Source of the DNA: Paraburkholderia piptadeniae
GTDB lineage: Bacteria > Pseudomonadota > Gammaproteobacteria > Burkholderiales > Burkholderiaceae
Assembly: GCF_900007165.1 (NCBI RefSeq)
Contig: NZ_CYGY02000002.1
Location: forward strand, 1 to 64,000
Reading direction: 5' to 3'
DNA length: 64,000 nt
The translations under genes were made by a program, and so were the position numbers. Every line of letters starts with the position of its first letter. Within the stretch, counting starts at the first letter, position 1. A model generated the notes under the pieces. The model did not search any database and had not been told where the DNA came from. It saw only the letters and a program-made list of their open reading frames with translations. Shown one piece after another: positions 25,896 to 34,478 of this stretch.

Positions 25896-27406
25896 ACACG
25901 CGGCACATCCGTCTTCGTTCAACGGTTCTCGTGCTTGCGTGCGCCGGTCTCGTCGCCGCGTGCACGATGGGTCCCGACTACGAGCGGCCCGCCACGGTGA
26001 CGGCCGCCACGTACAAGGAACTCGAAGGCAGCGGCTGGAAGAACGCGCAGCCCGCCGATACGCAGATCCGCAGCGCCTGGTGGGAGGTCTACGACGATCC
26101 CGCGGTGAACGCGCTCGAACAGCAGGTCGCGAGCGCGAACCAGAATGTGCAGGCCGCGCAGGCGCGCTTTCGCGCGGCTCGCGCGCAGGTCGCGCAGTTC
26201 CGCTCGCAATTCTTCCCCGTCGTCACCGCAAGCGGCGGCTATTCACGCTCGCGCTCGTCGGAGAACGTGAAGTTCAAGTCGTCGGCGGGCAAGACGCTCG
26301 ACGACTGGGTCGTCGGCGCGGACGCGACATGGGAGCCCGATCTGTGGGGCCGCGTGTCGCGCAGCGTCGAAGGCGCGAAGGCGAGCGCGCAGGCCAGCGC
26401 CGCCGATGCGCAAAGCGCGCTGCTGTCGATGCAGGCCGAGCTCGCCACCGACTACTTCGAATTGCGCGGCATCGACCGCGAGCGGCAACTGCTCGACGAC
26501 ACGATCTCCGCGTACAAGGAAGCCGTCGAGCTCACGCAGAACCGCTACAAAGGCGGCATCGCCACGGATGCCGACGTCGCCCAGGCGCAGACGCAATTGC
26601 GCACGACGCAGGCCCAATCGATCGATCTCGGCGTGCAGCGCTCGCAGCTCGAACACGCGATCGCGATCCTGATCGGCCAGACGCCGTCGACGTTCTCGCT
26701 GCCCGTCGCGCCGCTCGTCGCCGTGCCCGTGATCGCGCCCGTCGGCTTGCCGTCGGCGCTGCTCGAGCGGCGGCCCGACATCGCCGCCGCCGAACGGCAT
26801 GTCGTCGATCTGAATGCGCAGATCGGCGTGGCGACGGCGGCGTACTTTCCGAATCTGATCCTGTCGGTGACGGGCGGTCTGGAAGCGACCAACTTCAGCC
26901 AGTGGCTGCTTGCGCCGAGCCGCTTCTGGTCGCTCGGGCCGACGCTCGCGGGCACGCTGCTCGACTTCGGCGCGCGCGCCGCGCAAAAGGCGCGGGCGCA
27001 GGCGAACTACGACGAAGGCGTCGCGCAGTATCGTCAGACGGTGCTCACGGCGTTCGGCCAGGTCGAGGACAACATCGCCGCGCTGCGCGTGCTCGAACAG
27101 GAAGCGCAAGCGCAGAACGACGCCGTCGCGGCGGCGGAGCGGTCGCTCGCGATCGTCACGAACCGCTACAAGAACGGCGCGATCACGTACCTCGATGTCG
27201 TCGTCGCGCAGACGACAGCGCTCACCAACGAGCGCGATGCCGTCTCGATCGCGCGCCGCCGGATAGCCGCGAGCGTCGCGCTGGTGAAGGCGCTCGGCGG
27301 CGGCTGGGACGCGTCGGCGCTGCCCACCGACGAGCAGCTCACACATCCCGATACCGCCCGCCAGCCCGCGAACGAGCCGGACACTCAAAACGTGTCGCCC
27401 AGCTGA
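25892..27406 (+). CDS. RND outer-membrane channel lipoprotein (NodT family)
   Basis: 504-aa TolC-like channel. A lipoprotein signal ends in LAC-like GLVAAC (Cys near residue 27), followed by TMGPDYERP, the classic start of NodT/OprM proteins. Two OEP repeats follow, with SAWWEVYDDPAVNALEQQV and LLERRPDIAAAERHVV typical of the family. Start ATGA overlaps the adaptor stop. It completes the tripartite pump; no regulator gene flanks the operon. Confidence 0.9.
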   Translation: MNTRHIRLRSTVLVLACAGLVAACTMGPDYERPATVTAATYKELEGSGWKNAQPADTQIRSAWWEVYDDPAVNALEQQVASANQNVQAAQARFRAARAQVAQFRSQFFPVVTASGGYSRSRSSENVKFKSSAGKTLDDWVVGADATWEPDLWGRVSRSVEGAKASAQASAADAQSALLSMQAELATDYFELRGIDRERQLLDDTISAYKEAVELTQNRYKGGIATDADVAQAQTQLRTTQAQSIDLGVQRSQLEHAIAILIGQTPSTFSLPVAPLVAVPVIAPVGLPSALLERRPDIAAAERHVVDLNAQIGVATAAYFPNLILSVTGGLEATNFSQWLLAPSRFWSLGPTLAGTLLDFGARAAQKARAQANYDEGVAQYRQTVLTAFGQVEDNIAALRVLEQEAQAQNDAVAAAERSLAIVTNRYKNGAITYLDVVVAQTTALTNERDAVSIARRRIAASVALVKALGGGWDASALPTDEQLTHPDTARQPANEPDTQNVSPS

Positions 27407-27535
27407 CGCACATCCAGACGGAAACCAGACTGCCCGACTCGACGACGCCGACCACTCAACCAGCGTATCGTTGAGCCTTTGCACGCGTTCCAGCGCGTTC
27501 TACGCGTCGTTTGTCATCGTTCCGGGAGTTTTGTT

Positions 27536-28807
27536 GTGACCGCATCGTCGGACCCGTGCCGGGCCGCTGCTTCATCCTCTTCCGCTTCATCCACGTCCTC
27601 TGCCAACGGTGTGCCGTATCTCGAACGCGGCACGCGCGCGTACTGGCGCGCGAGTCTCGCGCTGCTGTTCGCCGGTTACGCAACTTTCTCGCTCCTCTAC
27701 TGCGTGCAGCCGCTTCTGCCCGCGTTCTCGACATCGTTCGATGTCAGCCCCGCGCAGAGCAGTCTTTCACTGTCGCTGACGACGGCGGCGCTCGCGCTCG
27801 CGATCTTCGTCGCCGGATTCGTATCGGAAGGATGGAGCCGTCACCGGCTGATGACGGCTTCGCTCACCGCGTCTTCGCTGCTGACGCTCGCTGTCGCCTT
27901 CACGCCGCAATGGCATGCGCTGCTGCTGTTGCGCACGCTCGAAGGGCTCGCGCTCGGCGGCGTGCCCGCCGTCGCGATGGCCTATCTCGCGGAGGAGGCG
28001 CACCCCGACGGCCTGGGTCTCGCGATGGGCCTCTATGTCGGCGGCACGGCGATCGGCGGAATGGCCGGGCGCGTGATCACGGGCGTCGTCGCCGATCTGT
28101 TCTCATGGCGCGTCGCGATCGGCACGATCGGCGTGCTCGGCATCCTGTCGATGCTCGCGTTCCGTTCGCTGCTGCCGCCGTCGCGCCATTTCGTGCCGCG
28201 CCGCGGCCTCGGCTTTTCGCATCATCGCGCGGCGCTGCTGAAGCATCTCCGGCGTCCCGGCCTGCCGCTGCTGTTCCTGATGGCGTTCGTGCTGATGGGC
28301 AGCTTCGTCACGCTCTACAACTACATCGGCTACCGGCTGCTCGCGGCGCCTTTCCATCTGAGCCAGACGGCGATCGGCGGCATCTTCGTCGTGTATCTGA
28401 CGGGCGTCGTCGCGTCGCCGTGGTCGGGTCGCATGGCGGACAGCTTCGGACGCGGACGCGTGCTGACCGGCAGCATCGTCGTCATGCTGTGCGGCCTGCT
28501 GCTGACCACGACCCAATCGCTCACGCTGATCGCGTGCGGCATCGCCTGCGTGACGTTCGGTTTCTTCGCCGGACATGCGGTCGCAAGCGGCTGGGTCGGG
28601 CGGATCGCGAAGGAAGCCAAGGGCCAGGCGGCCGCGCTGTATCTGCTCGCCTACTACCTCGGGTCGAGCATCGTCGGATCGTATGGCGGGCGCGTGTGGA
28701 CCGCGTACGCGTGGACGGGCATCGCCGCCCTCGTCGGCGGACTGCTGCTGATCGGCCTCGTCGCCTCGGCTCGCCTGCGCGCACGCGAACGCATCGGTGC
28801 GGCGTGA
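27536..28807 (+). CDS. MFS transporter (YnfM-like)
   Basis: 423-aa major facilitator with 12 hydrophobic segments. An unusual Ser/Ala-rich N-terminus of about 30 residues precedes the first helix ASLALLFAGYATFSLLYCVQ. GGVPAVAMAYLAEE near residue 150 and GRMADSFGRGR near 300 are the loop motifs. GTG 27536 is chosen because GGGAG sits at 27524-27528; the frame opens at 27479 but without a site. Relatives include YnfM; substrate unknown. It is 130 nt after the RND operon and may be separate from it. Confidence 0.85.
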   Translation: MTASSDPCRAAASSSSASSTSSANGVPYLERGTRAYWRASLALLFAGYATFSLLYCVQPLLPAFSTSFDVSPAQSSLSLSLTTAALALAIFVAGFVSEGWSRHRLMTASLTASSLLTLAVAFTPQWHALLLLRTLEGLALGGVPAVAMAYLAEEAHPDGLGLAMGLYVGGTAIGGMAGRVITGVVADLFSWRVAIGTIGVLGILSMLAFRSLLPPSRHFVPRRGLGFSHHRAALLKHLRRPGLPLLFLMAFVLMGSFVTLYNYIGYRLLAAPFHLSQTAIGGIFVVYLTGVVASPWSGRMADSFGRGRVLTGSIVVMLCGLLLTTTQSLTLIACGIACVTFGFFAGHAVASGWVGRIAKEAKGQAAALYLLAYYLGSSIVGSYGGRVWTAYAWTGIAALVGGLLLIGLVASARLRARERIGAA

Positions 28808-29130
28808 CGGGCGCGCGTCAGCCAATCCGTGGACGCGACGGGCGCAATCGACCATAAAAGCAGCCCGCGCCGCTGGTTCGACAGGCAAAACGCATATTCA
28901 GAAAGGCCTGTGTAAGAGAAAGTCCCGCAACGCGAAGGAATGCACGGACAGCGGGCACGGCACGCCGAGCCTTGCACCGCTTTGGTTTGCCGCGCTGGGG
29001 ACAGAAGCGCGCATGAGCCGCATCCCACACATTGCCTCGGCACCGTCGCCTATACTCGTTGCAGGCGCGCCGCATGCAGTCGATCGATCCCGACGCCGCG
29101 CGTCCGACGAGTACAAATGCAACTATCTTG
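28808..29130 (+). other. Intergenic stretch before the second hairpin leader
   Basis: About 320 nt without a convincing gene. Short frames on both strands lack ribosome binding sites. The stretch gives way to the tandem leader at 29131; no clear promoter was identified. Confidence 0.4.
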
Positions 29131-29221
29131 CATGGGACGGGAGTAAGTACTGAAGCGCCAACTCTGGTCGACCGCCGTGCATGGGACGGGAGTAGGCGCT
29201 GAAGCGCCAACTCCCGTCGAC
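29131..29221 (+). repeat. Tandem hairpin leader, second locus
   Basis: Two units, 29131-29173 and 29180-29221, 49 nt apart. The downstream unit forms GGGAGT (29188-29193) with ACTCCC (29210-29215), an A-A mismatch, GGCGC with GCGCC, and a TGAA loop; 19 nt later comes the start codon. In the upstream unit only GAGT/ACTC can still pair. Sequence between units (GTCGACCGCCGTGCATGGGA) is nearly the same as at 292-380. The element belongs to the leader of the 60-aa membrane protein gene. Confidence 0.75.
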
Positions 29222-29234
29222 ATAGGAGACGAGC

Positions 29235-29417
29235 ATGCACTATTTCACGATCGGTGATTTCATTCTGGTCATCCCGATGGCATTGGCCGGGGCTCTCTTT
29301 CTCGGCGCTCTGCCCTGCAAAACCGAGTTCAGGCACAACACATTGCGCGTGTTAGGCGCGCTGCTCGGAGTCGTGTTTGCAGTCGTGCTGGTCGAAGGTC
29401 TCCCCGCACTCGTCTAG
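29235..29417 (+). CDS. 60-aa membrane protein of unknown function
   Basis: Two hydrophobic segments, FILVIPMALAGALFLGAL (about residues 9-26) and VLGALLGVVFAVVLVEGL (about 39-56), joined by a short polar loop with a single Cys (PCKTEFRHN). GGAGA at 29225-29229 precedes ATG 29235. Followed by a strong terminator, so it is monocistronic. The tandem hairpin leader directly upstream, shared with the sugar importer, is its most informative feature. No family recognised. Confidence 0.72.
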   Translation: MHYFTIGDFILVIPMALAGALFLGALPCKTEFRHNTLRVLGALLGVVFAVVLVEGLPALV

Positions 29418-29476
29418 CGAACTGCCCGCTCTGCATCCATGACGAGCGGCGAGTCGCCGTCTTCCGATGTTCGATA

Positions 29477-29502
29477 AAAAGCCGCCTTCACAGGCGGCTT
29501 TT
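29477..29502. terminator. Bidirectional terminator
   Basis: Perfect 10-bp stem AAAAGCCGCC/GGCGGCTTTT (29477-29486, 29493-29502) with a 6-nt loop. The A/T flanks make it usable from both sides: the 60-aa gene on the plus strand and the aldo/keto reductase on the minus strand. Confidence 0.88.
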
Positions 29503-29552
29503 CCATTTTGCGCCGGGCTAGTTTGCCCAGTGATCCTGTGCAAGAACGTGGA

Positions 29553-30596
29553 TCAGATGTGCTGGTCCGTCGACGGCTTTTCCCACAGATTCACGCCGCC
29601 TTCCGTCGCATGGCGGTCGATTTCCGCGAGTTCTTCCGCCGTGAACGACAGGTTCTTCAGCGCCGCGACGTTCTCGCGCACCTGCTCGGCCTTGCTCGCG
29701 CCGATCAGCGCCGATGTCACGCGCGGATCGCGCAGCGTCCACGCGAGCGCCATCTGCGCGAGGCTCTGACCGCGACGCTGAGCGATGTCGTTGAGCTTGC
29801 GTACGCGCTCGATGTTCTGCGCGCCGAGGTGCTCCTGCTTCAGCGAGCCGCCGCCCGCCTTGTTGACGCGCGCATCCACGGGCACGCCGTTCAGGTACTT
29901 GCTCGTCAACAGACCTTGCGCGAGCGGCGTGAACGCGATGGCGCCCGAGCCGGTTTCTTCGAGCGCACCGAGCAGATCCTTTTCGATCCAGCGGTTCAGC
30001 ATGTTGTACGACGGCTGATGGATCAGCAGCGGCACCTTGTATTCGGCGAGCAGCTTCGCCATTTCGCGCGTCTTTTGCGCCGAGTACGACGAGATGCCGA
30101 TATACAGCGCCTTGCCCTGCTGCACCGCGCTTGCCAGCGCGCCCGCCGTTTCTTCGAGCGGCGTGTCGATGTCGAAGCGGTGCGAATAGAAGATGTCGAC
30201 GTAGTCGAGACCCATGCGTTGCAGGCTTTGATCGAGACTCGCGAGGATGTACTTGCGCGAGCCGCCGCCCTGGCCGTACGGACCGGGCCACATGTCCCAG
30301 CCCGCCTTCGACGAGATCAGCAGTTCATCGCGGTACGGCTTGAAGTCGTCCTTGAAGATGCGGCCGAAGTTCGCTTCCGCGCTGCCGTACGGCGGGCCGT
30401 AGTTGTTCGCGAGATCGAAGTGCGTGATGCCGAGATCGAACGACGTGCGCAGGATTTCGCGTTGCGTCGAGATCGGCGTGGTGTCGCCGAAGTTGTGCCA
30501 CAGGCCAAGCGACAGCGCCGGCAGTTTGAGACCTGACTTGCCGCAAACGCGGTACTGCATGTCCGAATAGCGTGCTGAAGCTGCTTCGTAAGCCAT
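29553..30596 (-). CDS. Aldo/keto reductase (YghZ/L-glyceraldehyde-3-phosphate reductase-like)
   Basis: 347-aa NADPH-dependent oxidoreductase with the AKR barrel. GITHFDLANNYGPPYGSAE contains the catalytic Asp and Tyr; SSKAGWDMWPGPYG holds the Lys; YVDIFYSHRFD holds the His. The C-terminal NADPH site reads SALIGASKAEQVRENV. This pattern matches the YghZ/MgrA subgroup that reduces L-glyceraldehyde 3-phosphate or methylglyoxal. AAGGAC precedes ATG 30596. A 16-bp palindrome about 130 nt upstream suggests sugar-type repression. Confidence 0.9.
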   Translation of the reverse strand: MAYEAASARYSDMQYRVCGKSGLKLPALSLGLWHNFGDTTPISTQREILRTSFDLGITHFDLANNYGPPYGSAEANFGRIFKDDFKPYRDELLISSKAGWDMWPGPYGQGGGSRKYILASLDQSLQRMGLDYVDIFYSHRFDIDTPLEETAGALASAVQQGKALYIGISSYSAQKTREMAKLLAEYKVPLLIHQPSYNMLNRWIEKDLLGALEETGSGAIAFTPLAQGLLTSKYLNGVPVDARVNKAGGGSLKQEHLGAQNIERVRKLNDIAQRRGQSLAQMALAWTLRDPRVTSALIGASKAEQVRENVAALKNLSFTAEELAEIDRHATEGGVNLWEKPSTDQHI

Positions 30597-30725
30597 TGAT
30601 GGAGTCCTTGTCGAGAACAGGAGTGAAGTCCGCGATGCGCGGCTGCGCATCGCGTGATGAAGGGTGTTCCTGGTGGCGTCGGGTTTCCCGCGTGCCGTTC
30701 ACTATCGGGCGCCGACACTACGTTT

Positions 30726-30741
30726 TTGATACCGGTATCAA
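30726..30741. promoter_or_regulatory. 16-bp perfect palindrome, LacI-type operator candidate
   Basis: TTGATACCGGTATCAA is fully self-complementary, with a central CG step and TG/CA flanks as in LacI/GalR operators. It sits between the divergent aldo/keto reductase (130 nt away) and DUF3185 (185 nt away) genes. No LacI-family gene is present in the window. Confidence 0.6.
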
Positions 30742-30926
30742 GCGACGGTTCCAGAAACCCGACGCGCACGGTACACGGCGTGCAATCACGCGGCAACGGC
30801 CCAGCACGTTATGTTAGCCAATCGCCGCGCATGCTGCAGTTGCTCATATTGCGAGACGGAGCCTAGACTCGGCGGTGTCGGTCACATAGACTTCGGCCCA
30901 CTTTCATTCATCGAAGAGGATCGTTC

Positions 30927-31127
30927 ATGACCAAAGCGATTTCGCTCGCATTGATCGTCGGCGGCGTCGTGCTGCTGTACTTCGGCGGCCAGTCGTTTCA
31001 TTCGTTCAGCAACGACGTGTCGCGCGTGTTCACGGGCGCGCCGACCAACAAGACCATCTTTCTGATTGCAGGCGGGATCGTCGCGACGATCGCGGGATTG
31101 ATCGGGCTCGCGTCGTCGAAGCGCTGA
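30927..31127 (+). CDS. DUF3185 family small membrane protein
   Basis: 66-aa protein with two hydrophobic segments, ISLALIVGGVVLLYFGGQSF (residues 4-23) and TIFLIAGGIVATIAGLIGLA (about 43-62), separated by a loop containing SNDVSRVFTGAPT. This is the DUF3185 pattern, a family of unknown function common in proteobacteria. GAGGAT lies a few bases before ATG 30927. It is divergent from the reductase gene and convergent with the dioxygenase gene. Confidence 0.85.
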   Translation: MTKAISLALIVGGVVLLYFGGQSFHSFSNDVSRVFTGAPTNKTIFLIAGGIVATIAGLIGLASSKR

Positions 31128-31168
31128 TCAGACGCTGATCAGGCGCGGTCCGCTCTCGACGGCCCGCC

Positions 31169-31930
31169 TCAGAACGCCACTTCGGGCTTCGACGCGGAGC
31201 GCGAGCCCGGCAGCGGCACGTTGCTCGCGCCGTGATAGGTGAAGACCAGCGAGAACTTCACCTGATCGGAGAGATTCTTGCCCGCCGAATGCAGCGTGTT
31301 GCAGTGGAAGAACACCACATCCCCCGCCTTCAGCGCGGGCGACACCGCCTTCTGGATCAGCAACTGATTCTCCGGCAGATCGGAGCGGAAAAATTTCGCT
31401 TCGTCGAAGCGCTCCGACGTGAAGGCCGCTGTGTGCGAGCCCGGCACGAACCATAGCGCGCCGTTGTCGACGGTCTCGTCGCCGAGCGCGAGCCACACCG
31501 ACACCAGATCGTCCCGTTCGAACGACCAGTACCGCACGTCGCGATGCCAGCCCGTGAGGCTGCCATACGCGGGATGCTTGGTCATCATGCAGTTGTGATG
31601 CGCGCGCGACAGGCGCGGCTCCTCGCCGAAATACAGCTCCATCCAGCCGCGGATTTCGGGCGCCGTCGCCCATTCGGCAAAGCGCGGATGACGCGCGTAC
31701 GCATCGAGCAGCCGCCGCACCGTGTGGCCACCCGGCGCGTGCTTCGACTCGGGCGCGCCCGGATAGCGCAGGTCTGCTTCGAATTCGATGGGCGCGGCAG
31801 CTTCATGCAACTGCTCGCGCACGATCCGTTTCATCTCTTCGCACCGCTCGGGCGCAATGAGATCCGGCACCACGACAAAACCCTGTTCCCGCAGCACCTG
31901 AATCTGTTCTTTCTTCGAATGGACTGACAT
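31169..31930 (-). CDS. Phytanoyl-CoA dioxygenase (PhyH) family protein
   Basis: 253-aa probable Fe(II)/2-oxoglutarate-dependent oxygenase. The metal-binding HxD is in LTGWHRDVRYW and the distal His in FFHCNTLHSAGKN; Arg/Ser near FSLVFTYHG may hold 2-oxoglutarate. ATG 31930 (MSVHSKKEQ) is preferred to the upstream in-frame TTG at 31945. The family acts on varied small molecules, so the substrate is open. It stands alone, ending 41 nt from DUF3185 in convergent orientation. Confidence 0.87.
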   Translation of the reverse strand: MSVHSKKEQIQVLREQGFVVVPDLIAPERCEEMKRIVREQLHEAAAPIEFEADLRYPGAPESKHAPGGHTVRRLLDAYARHPRFAEWATAPEIRGWMELYFGEEPRLSRAHHNCMMTKHPAYGSLTGWHRDVRYWSFERDDLVSVWLALGDETVDNGALWFVPGSHTAAFTSERFDEAKFFRSDLPENQLLIQKAVSPALKAGDVVFFHCNTLHSAGKNLSDQVKFSLVFTYHGASNVPLPGSRSASKPEVAF

Positions 31931-32332
31931 GGACGTTCCGCTCAACTAGTGTTCTTCGAAAACCCGGTAGTCATTGTAAAACGGGCACGATCGTACTGTG
32001 CGCCGCCGCGTGTCCGGCATGCGATGCGAACGGGCGGCATTGCACGCGGCATGGGCAGCCGTGCACGTTCGTCGAGCGCAAAGGGCGCAATCAGGCGGAC
32101 TTCATCCTCGTAAAAACCCTGAGCACGCCGGACTTTCGACGGTCATCAATCACGTGTAGCCTTGCACGCATGTCGATTGCACCACACGCCTCATCGCCGT
32201 CGGCACGGCCATTCGCCGCCGCTGCCGCCACATACCGCCTTTCCTCAGGCTATTGCGTCCCAACCGTTGGCATAAATGGTGCTGTTTTCGCAGCACTCTT
32301 CGTCGCGCGTCACGCCGCCTGATCCTAATGCC
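31931..32332. other. Intergenic region, no feature seen
   Basis: About 400 nt between the dioxygenase and the weak hypothetical gene. Short frames on both strands lack ribosome binding sites and domain similarity. No strong promoter, repeat or hairpin was identified. Confidence 0.4.
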
Positions 32333-32722
32333 ATGCACAGTCCATTGAGCACTCGACTCACCCGCGCGTTCAACGCCGCGCGTCCCGCACGCCGCCACGT
32401 GGTACGTGCGCTTCGTCATCATTCCGCACGCACGCGCGCGCTCGCTGCACAACTGCGCGACGCGAGGCCCGTCGATAGCGTGCGCGTGTGGTTTCGCTCC
32501 TTCTTCAGCGCATTGCGCATGCAGGACGCCTCGCGCCGCTTGTCGCTGCGCACGCTGCTGCGCAACCCGTCGTCCGTGCGCATGCTCGGCGTTTCGCCGC
32601 GCGCCGCGAAGCAGGTCGGGCTGGCAGGCGCCGCCAAGCCCGCGAGTTCACCGCATGGCACGAGCCGCCGTCCACGCCGCGTATCGGCGACGAGCGAAGG
32701 CTGGTTCGCGTTCGCGCACTGA
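32333..32722 (+). CDS. Hypothetical basic protein
   Basis: 129-aa Arg/Ala/Ser-rich frame starting MHSPLSTRLTRAFNAARPAR, very basic, with a somewhat hydrophobic middle (SVRVWFRSFFSALRMQ). Third-position GC is high, like real genes here, but no good ribosome binding site precedes the ATG and no domain is recognised. The frame stays open upstream to 32276. It could be a lineage-restricted gene or a chance frame. Confidence 0.35.
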   Translation: MHSPLSTRLTRAFNAARPARRHVVRALRHHSARTRALAAQLRDARPVDSVRVWFRSFFSALRMQDASRRLSLRTLLRNPSSVRMLGVSPRAAKQVGLAGAAKPASSPHGTSRRPRRVSATSEGWFAFAH

Positions 32723-32735
32723 GGTCGGCTCTCTC

Positions 32736-32791
32736 GGGATTGCGTCGGCGGGATTGAGTCGCTGGGATTGCGTCGGCAGGTTTGCGTCGTT
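32736..32791 (+). repeat. Four imperfect 14-nt tandem repeats
   Basis: Units GGGATTGCGTCGGC, GGGATTGAGTCGCT, GGGATTGCGTCGGC and AGGTTTGCGTCGTT follow each other without gaps, just after the stop of the weak hypothetical gene. Units one and three are identical. Non-coding as far as can be seen. Confidence 0.75.
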
Positions 32792-32909
32792 TGATGATCG
32801 CGTTTGCGCGCGATCGCGCCTGATGCCCGACGCCGACACGAGCGTTGCCCGGCTTTCCCTACGCCAGGCGTGTTACGCGCAAAAAGCGCGCACCAAAGAC
32901 ACAAAGGAC

Positions 32910-32951
32910 AACGCCCTGCATGCGCTTCACAGCGCATGCAGGGCGTTTTCT
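32910..32951 (+). terminator. Strong 16-bp terminator hairpin
   Basis: Perfect stem 32910-32925/32932-32947 (AACGCCCTGCATGCGC and its complement) with a TTCACA loop and TTTTCTG after it on the plus strand. It faces the plus strand, so it likely ends transcription of the 32.3 kb region, and it also lies beyond the end of metK. Confidence 0.85.
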
Positions 32952-32977
32952 GCTCCGGTCCTGGGACCTGATCGAAC

Positions 32978-32998
32978 CGCGCGGCTTTTAGCCGCGCG
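32978..32998 (-). terminator. GC-rich hairpin after metK
   Basis: 9-bp stem CGCGCGGCT/AGCCGCGCG with a TTT loop, 20 nt past the metK stop. There is no T-run on the minus strand, so it may protect the 3' end or act with the larger hairpin nearby. Confidence 0.5.
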
Positions 32999-33017
32999 AG
33001 TCATTCGCTGAACCGGC

Positions 33018-34205
33018 TCAGGCGAGCGCCGCAACCGGCTCCGTGCCAGCGGCCTCGGCCAGCACGAGCGCCTTGTCGGCGGCTTCCCACGAGAATTCCG
33101 GCTCTTCACGGCCAAAGTGGCCATACGCAGCCGTCTTTTCGTAGATCGGGCGCAGCAGGTCGAGCATCTGGATGATGCCCTTCGGACGCAGGTCGAAGTG
33201 TTCCTGGACGAGACGCGTGATCGTCGCATCCGACACGCGGCCCGTACCGAACGTGTTGACCATCACCGACGTCGGCTGAGCAACGCCGATCGCGTACGAC
33301 ACCTGGATCAGCGCGCGCGATGCGAGGCCCGCCGCGACGATGTTCTTCGCGACATAGCGACCAGCGTACGCAGCCGAGCGGTCGACCTTCGACGGGTCCT
33401 TGCCCGAGAACGCGCCGCCGCCGTGCGGAGCCGCGCCGCCGTACGTATCGACGATGATCTTGCGGCCCGTCAGGCCGCAGTCGCCCTGCGGGCCGCCGAT
33501 CACGAACCGGCCGGTCGGGTTCACGAGGAACTTGATGTCGCCCTTGATCAGGTCGGCGGGCATCGTCGGCTTGATGATCTCTTCGATCACGGCTTCGCGC
33601 AGCGTCGACAGCTCGATTTCCGGCGCGTGCTGCGTCGACAGAACGACGGTGTCGATCGAATGCGGCTTGCCGTCGACATAGCGGACGGTGACTTGCGACT
33701 TCGCGTCCGGACGCAGCCACGGCAGACGGCCATCGCGGCGCAGATTGGCCTGGCGCTCGACGAGACGGTGCGACAGGTGAATCGGCAGCGGCATCAGCTC
33801 GGGCGTTTCGTCACATGCGTAGCCGAACATCAGGCCCTGGTCGCCCGCGCCCTGATCGAGGTTGTTGTCGTGCGCGCGGTCGACGCCTTGCGCGATATCC
33901 GGCGATTGCTTGTCGTACGCGACGAGCACCGCGCAGCCGCGATAGTCGATGCCGTAGTCGGTGTTGTCGTAGCCGATGCGCTTGATGGTTTCGCGCGCGA
34001 CCTGGATGTAGTCGACGTTGGCCGTCGTGGTGATTTCGCCGGCGAGGACGACGAGACCCGTGTTGCACAGCGTTTCCGCTGCGACACGCGAGTATTTGTC
34101 CTGCGCGAGGATCGCGTCGAGAATGGCGTCCGAGATCTGGTCCGCGACCTTGTCCGGATGACCTTCGGAAACGGATTCGGAGGTAAAGAGGTAATCGTTA
34201 GCCAC
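33018..34205 (-). CDS. metK: S-adenosylmethionine synthase
   Basis: 395-aa enzyme making SAM from methionine and ATP. Family motifs are plain: [20 protein letters not shown] at the N-terminus, the ATP-binding [12 protein letters not shown], and the P-loop-like [19 protein letters not shown]. The start is GTG at 34205-34203 with AAAGGAG eight bases upstream. The leader of about 160 nt can fold near the ribosome binding site. Divergent from the lipid A acyltransferase gene. Confidence 0.97.
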   Translation of the reverse strand: MANDYLFTSESVSEGHPDKVADQISDAILDAILAQDKYSRVAAETLCNTGLVVLAGEITTTANVDYIQVARETIKRIGYDNTDYGIDYRGCAVLVAYDKQSPDIAQGVDRAHDNNLDQGAGDQGLMFGYACDETPELMPLPIHLSHRLVERQANLRRDGRLPWLRPDAKSQVTVRYVDGKPHSIDTVVLSTQHAPEIELSTLREAVIEEIIKPTMPADLIKGDIKFLVNPTGRFVIGGPQGDCGLTGRKIIVDTYGGAAPHGGGAFSGKDPSKVDRSAAYAGRYVAKNIVAAGLASRALIQVSYAIGVAQPTSVMVNTFGTGRVSDATITRLVQEHFDLRPKGIIQMLDLLRPIYEKTAAYGHFGREEPEFSWEAADKALVLAEAAGTEPVAALA

Positions 34206-34208
34206 GTT

Positions 34209-34373
34209 GCAGGCTCCTTTTTTGGTTACGGTTGAGTTTCACGTAGCCTGCCTCGAGCCTGAAGCGGCGACGCTTTAGCGGATTTCTGTACCACCGGACG
34301 ACGATCTGAAGGATCACCGCCCGCCGGCTTCGCCCCGCAAGTTGTCTATTAACTCGGCGAAGCCCTTATTATA
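34209..34373 (-). promoter_or_regulatory. metK promoter and foldable leader
   Basis: Minus-strand TATAAT (34373-34368) is a perfect -10; the nearest -35-like GTGACA (34394-34389) is 15 nt away. Near the predicted transcript start is a 9-bp inverted repeat GGCTTCGCC (34364-34356) and GGCGAAGCC (34334-34326). Close to the gene, GCAGGCT pattern 34209-34215 can pair with AGCCTGC-complement 34245-34251, a 7-bp stem that covers the 3' edge of the AAAGGAG ribosome binding site. No known SAM riboswitch class was recognised. Confidence 0.5.
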
Positions 34374-34478
34374 GCGACTTCTTTCATTTGTCACAGAGTG
34401 TTTGCGCGTGCGGTTCATCGACTCTTTCGCCGTTTTTCCTTGCCCAGCGCGGTCTCGCGCGCACACGGGAGCCGCCGC

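Noticed and set aside
31124..31142. Two CTGATCAG palindromes at the end of DUF3185
   Set aside because: One overlaps the stop codon and each is only 8 bp; likely chance.
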